The notes beneath the pieces were generated by a model. It was not told the origin of the DNA and searched no databases. It was given only the letters and a program-made list of their open reading frames with translations. A stretch of 9,064 nucleotides of DNA from an uncultured Bacteroidota bacterium (lineage in GTDB: Bacteria; Bacteroidota; Ignavibacteria; UBA10030; UBA8401): NCBI GenBank assembly GCA_937920105.1, contig CALETH010000141.1:1-9064 (forward strand), read 5' to 3'. Numbering within the stretch: the stretch's first letter is position 1; the number at the start of each line of letters is the position of its first letter. Below are positions 1 to 6,800 of this stretch, piece after piece. The translations under genes and the position numbers were made by a program.

Positions 1-111
1 CCACCCGAAATACCGCCGGCGACCACAATCGACCCAAATGGCGCAACTGCCCCGGTAACGCCACCGGTTCAACCACAACCACCTACTGCACCTGAGGCAA
101 CGACACCATGA
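1..111 (+). CDS. C-terminal tail of a proline-rich protein (partial, 5' end outside window)
   Basis: Reading from base 1 in frame 1 gives 36 codons and then TGA at 109-111. The peptide is low-complexity and dominated by Pro, Thr and Ala (it contains PPATT, TPPVQPQPP and ends APEATTP). Such tails are common at the end of secreted or cell-wall-spanning proteins, but no domain is visible, so no function can be given. The gene would converge on exbD, whose stop codon lies 28 bases further on. Base composition is odd: about 61% GC over the first 100 bases against roughly one third elsewhere. Part of this follows from Pro/Ala/Thr codons, but third positions also carry many G or C. The opposite strand has a 22-codon ORF starting at 137 followed by more open glycine-rich sequence. 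I prefer the plus-strand reading because it is uninterrupted up to its stop. Confidence 0.5.
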   Translation, partial: PPEIPPATTIDPNGATAPVTPPVQPQPPTAPEATTP

Positions 112-139
112 ACTTTATTATCAAGAATAGTTTCCATAA

Positions 140-547
140 TTATTTTTCCGCTGGTTCAGTTGCAAGCATAAAACGTTGTGCACCAACTCCTTTTGCAATA
201 TCAACAATTTCTATAGTGCTTTGCAAACTCACATCTTTATCCGCTTTCACTATGATAAGTTGATTAGGATTTTTATCTAACAACGCAATAAGTTTTTGTC
301 CTAAAGTACCTGTTGTTATTTCTTCAGTATTAAGATAAAGTTTTCCGGCATTGGTAAGTGTAACAACAGTTTGTTTATCTGTTTGTGATTCTCCGGTTTG
401 TGCTTTTGGAAGTTGAACTTTTATTCCTGAAGTTACAACAAACGATGAAGAAAGAAGAAAAAATATTAATAATTGCAACACTATATCTGTGAGTGATGCA
501 TAGTTAAATGCAGGGTCAACTTTATGCTTTCGTTCAAATCTAACCAT
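140..547 (-). CDS. exbD: ExbD/TolR-family biopolymer transport protein
   Basis: This 135-residue protein has the length and layout of ExbD/TolR. It has a short basic cytoplasmic N-terminus, one transmembrane helix at about residues 20-42 and a periplasmic domain with the usual strands (KVQLPKA, KLYLNTEEI, LIIVKADKDVSL). Asp21 in the LTDIV motif at the start of the helix corresponds to the proton-path aspartate of the family. With ExbB it would form an inner-membrane stator complex that converts proton flow into work on a partner such as TonB or TolA. It follows exbB by 89 bases and is the last minus-strand gene seen. No Shine-Dalgarno sequence precedes the ATG (545-547), unlike the two genes upstream of it. 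TolR is an alternative name, because the family cannot be split by sequence inspection alone. Confidence 0.9.
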   Translation of the reverse strand: MVRFERKHKVDPAFNYASLTDIVLQLLIFFLLSSSFVVTSGIKVQLPKAQTGESQTDKQTVVTLTNAGKLYLNTEEITTGTLGQKLIALLDKNPNQLIIVKADKDVSLQSTIEIVDIAKGVGAQRFMLATEPAEK

Positions 548-582
548 GATTAAAAAGATTAAATGATTTACAAGATTTCTTG

Positions 583-630
583 CTACTTACATACTCCACT
601 ACTCATCTACTTACCTACTCCACTACTCCA
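583..630. repeat. 24-bp tandem duplication between exbB and exbD
   Basis: Two adjacent 24-base units (583-606 and 607-630) share their first 22 bases with one mismatch and contain the common core TACTCCACTACTC at 592-604 and 616-628. On the transcribed strand the unit is a purine-rich string of GGAGTAG/GTAAGTAG words. It lies in the 548-636 gap and carries no ORF. It could be a slippage-prone minisatellite, and the GGAG words might attract ribosomes, but they lie 36 or more bases before the exbD start. Function unknown. Confidence 0.8.
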
Positions 631-636
631 AAAAAC

Positions 637-1347
637 TCAATCATCATTTTTTTGTTCAAAAATATCATCATCAGAAAAAACAGTTCTTTTGGGTGCAGAA
701 TTTTTTTCTTGATGTTCGCTGATAATATTTTCTGAATTTCCATTTTTCACTAAATCAAGAAATTCTTCTGTGCTTGCTTCAATTTCATGAATAAAACGTC
801 CAACTTTTCCAACAAAATAATTATAAAATCCAAGAGCAGGGATACCAACAATAAGCCCAGCAGCAGTTGTTAACATTGCTTCCCAAATACCACCAGCAAG
901 TGTACTAGGATTAACATTTCCGCCAACACTTTCAATGGCTTGAAATGCAGCAATCATACCAGTAACCGTTCCAAGAAATCCAAGCATTGGCGCAACACCA
1001 GCAATATTTGCCAAAACACCCAAGCGTTTTTCCAACTGAAATATTTCTTCTCTTCCGGCAATTTCGATAGCTTCCTTTGTTGCAGTATGCCCTTCTTTAT
1101 ATTTGAGAATTCCTTTTTTAAGAATGTTAGCAACCGGTGCTTGAACTCGCGAACACACATCAACAGCACTCACAATATCATTACGAGAAAGTGCAGTGCG
1201 AATTTTCATCATCAATTGTTTGGGGTCTAATTTTGCCTTTTGCAATACAAAAAATTTTTCTATAATTACTGCAACCGCAATCATAGAGCATAACAGAATT
1301 GGCCACATCACCAATCCACCACGCAAAAATAATTCTATAAGTTTCAT
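637..1347 (-). CDS. exbB: ExbB/TolQ/MotA-family proton channel protein
   Basis: The 236-residue protein is a typical ExbB/TolQ. The first membrane helix is at about residues 11-30, a cytoplasmic region follows to about 110, and two further helices lie at about 113-136 (with the GFLGTVTGM motif, residues 123-131) and 154-178 (EAMLTTAAGLIVGIP). These last two line the proton channel with ExbD's helix, and their small and Thr residues match the family. It would be the pentameric core of the inner-membrane motor. The acidic, hydrophilic tail after about residue 200 (ending SDDDIFEQKNDD) is longer than in many relatives and looks unstructured. The ATG at 1345-1347 has AAGGAG (plus 1359-1364) 11 bases upstream. 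The SPOR-domain gene ends 21 bases before it, so the two are very probably co-transcribed. TolQ is the main alternative name. Confidence 0.92.
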   Translation of the reverse strand: MKLIELFLRGGLVMWPILLCSMIAVAVIIEKFFVLQKAKLDPKQLMMKIRTALSRNDIVSAVDVCSRVQAPVANILKKGILKYKEGHTATKEAIEIAGREEIFQLEKRLGVLANIAGVAPMLGFLGTVTGMIAAFQAIESVGGNVNPSTLAGGIWEAMLTTAAGLIVGIPALGFYNYFVGKVGRFIHEIEASTEEFLDLVKNGNSENIISEHQEKNSAPKRTVFSDDDIFEQKNDD

Positions 1348-1368
1348 TATTATATTTTCTCCTTAGTG

Positions 1369-1986
1369 TTATTTTCTTAATTTCATCACTTCATAACCAG
1401 TTTCCAACATTGGCAATATTTTTTCTCCTGTTGCAATTGCATCTTTTTTGGTTTCATAACGACCCACATACACTCTATATAATCCACCATGTTTTTGTAC
1501 AAAAGCAGGATAACCAATTTTTGTATATGTTGTGACTTCTTCGTTTGCCATACTTCTACTTTCCCACGCAGAAACTTGAAGTCCGTACATTCCTGTTGAA
1601 GAAGTAGAAAGTTCTGTTTTTTCAATTTTTGGTTTCTCTTCTTTTTTAGGCATTTCTTTTTTTACTTTTTTGGTAGTATCAACAGCAGGTTTTTCCGCAG
1701 TTGCCATTTGATTATTATCAAATGTTGCTAAACCCTCAGTATCCATATTGGTTTGTGGTGGTGGTTGAACTTGTGTTACAACTGGCTTTTTCTTTCCCCA
1801 TAATTTAATTATTCCCATTTTATTCAAACCAAAAATAATTCCCGAAAGAACTATTATAACTGCAAGAATGATAAATGGAAGTTTTGGAAAACCACCCGAT
1901 TTACTTGTTCCACTTGATGATGGTGATGGAGATGATGAACTTGATGATGATTTTCCCATATCTGATTTTGTGTTAAGATTAGGCAT
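1369..1986 (-). CDS. Single-pass membrane protein with C-terminal SPOR domain
   Basis: The predicted product has 205 residues. Residues 1-35 form a Ser-rich (13-30) cytoplasmic segment, 36-54 a hydrophobic anchor (PFIILAVIIVLSGIIFG), 64-128 a Lys/Pro/Glu-rich periplasmic linker, and about 134-203 a SPOR domain (YGLQVSAWESR at the first strand, GGLYRVYVGRYETKKDA at the third strand and helix). SPOR domains bind peptidoglycan stripped of stem peptides, as in FtsN and DamX. Start choice: an upstream in-frame TTG at 1995 directly abuts AGGAGG (plus 1996-2001) and cannot be served by it, whereas the ATG at 1984-1986 lies 9 bases from it. The gene sits between an outer-membrane barrel gene and exbBD. 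TonB, usual in this place, has the same topology, so this protein may be the periplasmic link of the motor; that is inference. Confidence 0.87.
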   Translation of the reverse strand: MPNLNTKSDMGKSSSSSSSPSPSSSGTSKSGGFPKLPFIILAVIIVLSGIIFGLNKMGIIKLWGKKKPVVTQVQPPPQTNMDTEGLATFDNNQMATAEKPAVDTTKKVKKEMPKKEEKPKIEKTELSTSSTGMYGLQVSAWESRSMANEEVTTYTKIGYPAFVQKHGGLYRVYVGRYETKKDAIATGEKILPMLETGYEVMKLRK

Positions 1987-1995
1987 AAGGTACAA

Positions 1996-2001
1996 CCTCC
2001 T
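1996..2001 (-). promoter_or_regulatory. Shine-Dalgarno AGGAGG deciding the SPOR-gene start
   Basis: A full AGGAGG on the minus strand is spaced 9 bases from the ATG at 1986. It touches the TTG at 1995 and therefore rules out that longer start. It also shows that this organism uses strong anti-SD pairing for at least some genes. Confidence 0.85.
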
Positions 2002-2038
2002 GAAATAATGTTTTTATATGATAAAATTTTTATTTTCT

Positions 2039-2069
2039 ATTATAAGTTAATTTTAATTCGCAACGTCAT
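2039..2069 (-). promoter_or_regulatory. Possible internal promoter before the SPOR/exbBD genes
   Basis: The minus strand has a perfect TATAAT at plus 2039-2044, about 50 bases before the SPOR ATG. The best -35 candidate is ATGACG (plus 2064-2069, 4 of 6 matches to TTGACA) with a long 19-base spacer. It lies in the arm of the palindromic repeat at 2065-2095. In an AT-rich gap TATAAT can arise by chance, so this is a weak call. Confidence 0.35.
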
Positions 2070-2095
2070 TCCCGCATGTTTTTAGCGGGAATCCA
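2065..2095 (+). repeat. Palindromic repeat family A, copy 1
   Basis: GTCATTCCCGC (2065-2075) faces GCGGGAATCCA (2085-2095) across a 9-base loop, giving an ATTCCCGC/GCGGGAAT stem. It lies in the gap between the barrel gene stop (2104) and the SPOR gene. It shares arms and loop (ATGTTTT) with copy 2 at 3757-3787. No T-tract follows on the minus strand, so it is not a convincing terminator. Confidence 0.85.
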
Positions 2096-2103
2096 TAACA
2101 AAA

Positions 2104-3777
2104 TTACCACACATAAGAAATTCCTAAAGAAACAAAAAATGTTCGTTCTTTATAATTATCCCAATAATAATATTGTTGATTTAAAAAATTTTGTATTTCT
2201 ATAATAATATGAAAATTTGGAACATATTCATAATCACCTTTGGCACCCAATAAAAAATATCCACCCAACGTTTTTGTATTTTCTTTATCAATCCAACGTT
2301 CAGAAATATATTTTGAAGAAATTTCCGCACGCAAAGGAAATGCAAATTGATGTTGATATAACGCTCCAACAGTATATTGTGGTGTGTATGGGACAGTTTT
2401 TAAAGAATCGTTTTCTTTTGTTGAATTTACATTCAATGACACAGTAACAGAATTTTTATCAGTAAATTCATACGAACTTTGTAATTCACCTTTCCATTGT
2501 TGGACTGTTGGAAAATAAAAAACGTTCCAAACTTTCATTGTATCATCAACAAAAAATGGATATTGATGAATTAAATTATATTGTGCTGTTATGCTTGCTT
2601 TTAAATTTTGATTAAAATTTTTTTCACTTCCTACTTGAAAAGAAATTGGTGTTTCTGTAGGAATAAGTTGCTGAGTATTGTAGATATATTTATTACGATG
2701 TGTTAATTGATATAATGTTGTTTGCTGCACCGTTGGGAAAAATCCACCAAAGATATTGAATGAGTTATCTATTGTATAATGAAATCCAACTTGTGGTAAA
2801 AATTTTGATGTTAGTTCTTCAGTAGTATTTCCACGATAAAAAAATTGTTGTAGTTGGGCAGAAAGTTGCAATGATGATGTAAAATTTTTATTTCCACCTG
2901 CTTTTAATGCAATCCATTGTGGTGAAAATTGCGACTGTAATTGATTCATAGAAAGTGAACTTAAAAAATATTCCAAAGAACCATTCACAGTATATTTAGA
3001 AATTTGTGTAGATGCCTTCGCTAAAATTCCAAATTCATTTTCATACATTTTTTCTTTTGCAGAAAAAGTAAAATTTCTATAAAAAATTTTTCCTGAATAA
3101 AAAATTTTATTATAAGAAAAATCCATACCAGTCCACACACTAAAATTATTTAAAATTTGTTGCTGATGATATAACAATGGTGAACCATAGAGATAATATG
3201 TTTCAGCATCAAAACTTAATCCGGCTTTTAACTTTCCATCGGAAAAAAAATTATATCCACCTTCAATATTTACTCCACCTTTTTCCCATCCTGCATTAAC
3301 AACATGCCCTTTACTTGATGAATAATTTGCATCTGCTAATAATGAAACTTGTTCAAAAATTTTTGTGAACCACGCTGCAATAAATGGTGTAGTATATGCT
3401 CCAAAACCAACCAATACTTTTCCATTAAGTGGGTTGTAAAACTTTGATGAAAAATCTTTTTTTAATGAAAGTTCTGTTGAAACCGTCTTAGATTGTTTTT
3501 TTAAAGAAATATTTTCGGGAGAATATATTTTTTCTTCTTCAATTAATGTTTTAGTACTTGGTGAAAGAAAAATATCTTCGTGTCCAGTAATAAAAAATTC
3601 CGGGATTTCAATTTTAGGAAGCGGTGCTTCTTGGGTTGAAGAAACCATGTTGCTATCTACTGATGATGTTGGTTCTTTTTTTTGTGCGATACTAAATTGA
3701 AAAAAAAGAAAAATGAAAAATGAAACTTTGCTGACATTGTACAAAACTAAAAAAACGTCATGCCCGAATGTTTTCAT
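2104..3777 (-). CDS. TonB-receptor-like outer-membrane beta-barrel protein
   Basis: From the ATG at 3775-3777 the product has 557 residues. It has a signal peptide at about 1-31 (hydrophobic VSFFIFLFFQFSIA, probable cut before QKKEP), a short N-terminal region with IEIPEFFITGHEDIF at about 58-72, then some 450 residues of alternating aromatic/polar beta-strands. The end matches the last strands of TonB-dependent receptors (EIQNFLNQQYYYWDN...FFVSLGISYVW, terminal Trp). No plug domain of about 130 residues fits before the barrel, so active TonB-type gating is doubtful, and the substrate cannot be told. The start is uncertain. A GTG at 3877-3879 overlaps the TPR-gene stop (GTGA) behind GGAGGG and keeps the frame open, giving 591 residues. 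That form would put about 50 residues encoded largely by palindromic repeats before the hydrophobic core. A TTG at 3744 is a third option. Confidence 0.8.
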   Translation of the reverse strand: MKTFGHDVFLVLYNVSKVSFFIFLFFQFSIAQKKEPTSSVDSNMVSSTQEAPLPKIEIPEFFITGHEDIFLSPSTKTLIEEEKIYSPENISLKKQSKTVSTELSLKKDFSSKFYNPLNGKVLVGFGAYTTPFIAAWFTKIFEQVSLLADANYSSSKGHVVNAGWEKGGVNIEGGYNFFSDGKLKAGLSFDAETYYLYGSPLLYHQQQILNNFSVWTGMDFSYNKIFYSGKIFYRNFTFSAKEKMYENEFGILAKASTQISKYTVNGSLEYFLSSLSMNQLQSQFSPQWIALKAGGNKNFTSSLQLSAQLQQFFYRGNTTEELTSKFLPQVGFHYTIDNSFNIFGGFFPTVQQTTLYQLTHRNKYIYNTQQLIPTETPISFQVGSEKNFNQNLKASITAQYNLIHQYPFFVDDTMKVWNVFYFPTVQQWKGELQSSYEFTDKNSVTVSLNVNSTKENDSLKTVPYTPQYTVGALYQHQFAFPLRAEISSKYISERWIDKENTKTLGGYFLLGAKGDYEYVPNFHIIIEIQNFLNQQYYYWDNYKERTFFVSLGISYVW

Positions 3778-3787
3778 CGGGCATCCA
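3757..3787 (+). repeat. Palindromic repeat family A, copy 2 (spans the likely barrel-gene start)
   Basis: GTCATGCCCGA (3757-3767) faces TCGGGCATCCA (3777-3787) across a 9-base loop. The copy is identical in design to the one at 2065-2095 but with two swapped base pairs (G3762-C3782 in place of T-A, and A3767-T3777 in place of C-G). The ATG at 3775-3777 on the minus strand comes from the loop edge of this element. Confidence 0.85.
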
Positions 3788-3822
3788 TATTTTGAAACCA
3801 AATGAGTTATAAAACAAAAACG

Positions 3823-3848
3823 TGGATTCCCACTTTCGTGGGAATGAC
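3823..3848 (-). repeat. Palindromic repeat family A, copy 3 (inverted)
   Basis: On the minus strand it reads GTCATTCCCAC, GAAA, GTGGGAATCCA: a perfect 8-bp ATTCCCAC/GTGGGAAT stem closed by a GAAA tetraloop. It is inverted relative to copy 2, so together 3757-3848 form a 92-base unit with matching outer ends (GTCATkCCC / GGGmATGAC). In the barrel-gene frame it encodes the peptide CHSHESGNP. Confidence 0.85.
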
Positions 3849-3875
3849 AATACGGTAAATTCACAACCTTCACTC

Positions 3876-6800
3876 TCACATTCCCTCCAACTGCTTCAAT
3901 CGTTTTTCTGCAATAGCAATAATATCTTTTTCTTGAGATTGTTTTAAAACAAGATTATACGATTCTTTTGCTTTTTCTTTTTGATTTGTTTTTTCGTAAC
4001 ACTCTCCAAGATTCAAATACGATTTTACAATCCACACATTTGCTGTTGGGAAAACATATTTCACACGCAAATAGGCAGTAATTGCATCTTTATAATTATT
4101 GCTTGTTTGATGGGCAACACCAATAGCATATTGTGATTCCGCCGCCAATTCATCCGTTCTTTTTACTGCAACATTTTTAAAATATGATAACGCTTTGGAA
4201 ATTTGATTTTCTTGAATATACAACCAACCCAACGCAATTCTACTTTTATCCGCAGAAATTGATTGTAAATATTTTACAGTGGTAGATTCAAATTTTTTAA
4301 TTGCTGCTGCAGTTTGATTGGTCCCTTTTAAAATAAGTCCATGTTGGTACGATGCTTCCGGTGCTTCTTGTGAATTAGGATATTCAGTTTCAATTTTATC
4401 AAACGCTGATAATGCTAATAATGGTTTTCCTTGTTGTGAATGCAGAACCCCCACTTCAAATAATGCTGCACTCATCATTTTACTGCTTGGATATTTTTCT
4501 ATTACTATTTGAAATTCATTCATTGCAGAATTTACATCTTCCAGTGCAAGTTCACATTTACCAAGCCAATAATGTGCTTCAGAAATTAATTTGCTTTCAG
4601 GAAATTTATTGAAGAAATCTTTATAAGCAGCGATTGCTTTCTCATATTGTTTTTGTCCATACAACAATTCTCCTTTTTTGAAATACAATTCATCCGAAGT
4701 TTTTGTGTTGGGATTATTTTTGACATACTCATCAATAATACGAAGTGCTTCCAACGGCTTTTCCAACAATACATAACAATATTGAATTCCATTGATAGCA
4801 TCATCAACATATTGAGAGTTGGGAAATTTTTCTACAATATTTTGATATGCACTAATGGATTTTTCGTACTGCTGTATATTATAGTACGAATCACCAATTC
4901 CATAATATGCACGAGGAACAAGTTCACTTTTTGGAAATCTCTGCACAAATTCTTGAAACTCCTTAATTGCTTGCTCATATTTTTTTTGTTGAAACAATAA
5001 CAAACCAATTCCATATTGAGCGTCGTCAAGATATTGTGAAGATGGAAATTTCGCATTGAGTGCAGCAAAACTTTGTTGTGCTTCACTCACTCTTCCTGCT
5101 CGATATTCCGATTGAGCAATTTGATAATATGTATAATCCATATCCTCTTTATTAGGATAGAGTTTTATGATTTTACGATACGTGGTTGCAGCAACAGAAT
5201 AATTTTTCAGTGCATAATAAGAATCCGCAATTCGTAAATGAGAATCATACAAAAATCTTTCGGAACGATTTTCTTTTATTATCTGTTCATACACAGTAAT
5301 TGCTTGTTTGTATTTTCCTTGTTTGAATAAAGACCATGCTAAACCATACTTTCCGTCTTCGTTCTTTGGCTGACGTTCATCTTTAATAAATTGTTTGTAA
5401 AATTTTTCTGCATCATCAAATTGTTCTGAAAGAAAATAAGATTCTGCAGCCCAAAAAAGTGCTTCACTAAAATTTTTATGTGTTGGAAATTGTTTTGTTA
5501 AAGATGAAAAAACTGGTGCGGCAGAAGAATATTTTTTCAACTTATACAAAGTCCACGCTTCTTGAAACAACGCATCTGCTTTTAAAGAATCAGGAACAGT
5601 TGAAGATTTTCCCATCACACGAAATGTAGAAAGTGCATCAGAAAATTTTTTCTGTACAAGATAACACTCGCCCAGCATTCGTTGTGCGTCCACACCAACA
5701 TCACTGTTAGGATATTCTGCAATATTTTTTTTGAACACTTCAATCGCTTTATCATAATTTTTCATTCCATAATACAATACACCGGCTTCATACAACGCAT
5801 TATCAGCATACTCACCTTTTGGTTGAGATGGAACTTGCAAATATGTTGTGATTGCTCCGGTTGTATCACCCGCTAATTGCAGTGCTTGTGCTTTACGAAA
5901 AGTTGCATTGTGTGCAATTTCATCTTTTCCATTGGTGAGAACACTAAAGGATTCTGCTGCTTTTTTGTAATCCTTCGTGTACAAAAAAGTCCATGAGTAT
6001 GAATACTGCACATCACGTTGAAGCGTATTTTGTGGATATTTTTTCAAAAATTGTTCGTATAAAGCACGGGCTTGCGGATAATTTTGAAGATTGTAATACG
6101 ATTCTGCAATTAAATATTCTGCACGAGATTGTTCTGCATTATCGGTAATTGAAGATTTTGCTTTAGTGAGATATTCTATACTTTTTTGGTATTCAGAATT
6201 TTGAAAATAGCATTCACCAATACGAACTACGGTTGTAGAATATAGTTCACTTTCTTTTTGTTCATTGAGAAATTTTTCATACAACTGAATTGCGTACGAA
6301 AATTTTTTCTTTTTTTCTGCAAGCCAGCCAAGTGAGTATAAAGAATAATCTGCTAATTTATTTTTTGGATATTTTGTGTAACTCAGTTTATAATAGTATG
6401 AAGCAGAATCTTCATTTTCTATTTTTAGATATGACTCTCCTACCCAATATGCAGACTCTCCCGCTAATTCATGAGAAGAATGTTTTTGTATAACTTCCTT
6501 ATAATACTGAATTGCATTATTGTATTCTTTAGATTTGTATGAAATTTCTCCTAATCGCGAAAGTGCATTAGGATATAATTTGTGTTGCGGATATTCTTTT
6601 ATGAATTGCTGATACAATGGTGAAGCAGAAGAAAAATCTTGCAGACGAAATTGTGATTCTGCGGAAAGCACTAAAGCATCAGGACGGCGAAGTGCTTTGG
6701 GATAATTGAGAAGAAATTTGGTGAACTGTTCGTACGCTAATTGATACAGTTTATCTTGAAATAATCCATATCCAAAACTATAATCCTGTTCTTCTTGAAC

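Noticed and set aside
72..137. 22-codon minus-strand ORF starting two bases after the exbD stop (begins METILDNK)
   Set aside because: It ends in TGA, has no ribosome site and no recognisable family. Reading TGA as a sense codon is not supported, because the TPR gene in this window ends normally in TGA.
1987..1995. Longer SPOR protein starting at TTG 1995
   Set aside because: The TTG directly abuts AGGAGG, so the ribosome could not use it; the ATG at 1986 has ideal spacing.
2065..2095. Palindrome copy 1 as terminator of the barrel gene
   Set aside because: The hairpin is not followed by a T-run on the minus strand and it belongs to a dispersed repeat family, so termination is not supported.
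3757..3848. Complete insertion sequence or MITE with target-site duplication
   Set aside because: Outer ends match as inverted repeats, but the flanks (AAAAAC on one side, AATACG on the other) show no direct duplication and no transposase is present.
4647..5000. 117-codon plus-strand ORF within the TPR gene, and other plus-strand ORFs at 940-1230, 2217-2447, 4318-4612, 5682-5876, 6290-6493 and 8255-8562
   Set aside because: All lie antisense to genes with strong family signatures, have no ribosome sites, and read as low-complexity Ile/Phe/Cys-rich shadows of AT-rich coding sequence.
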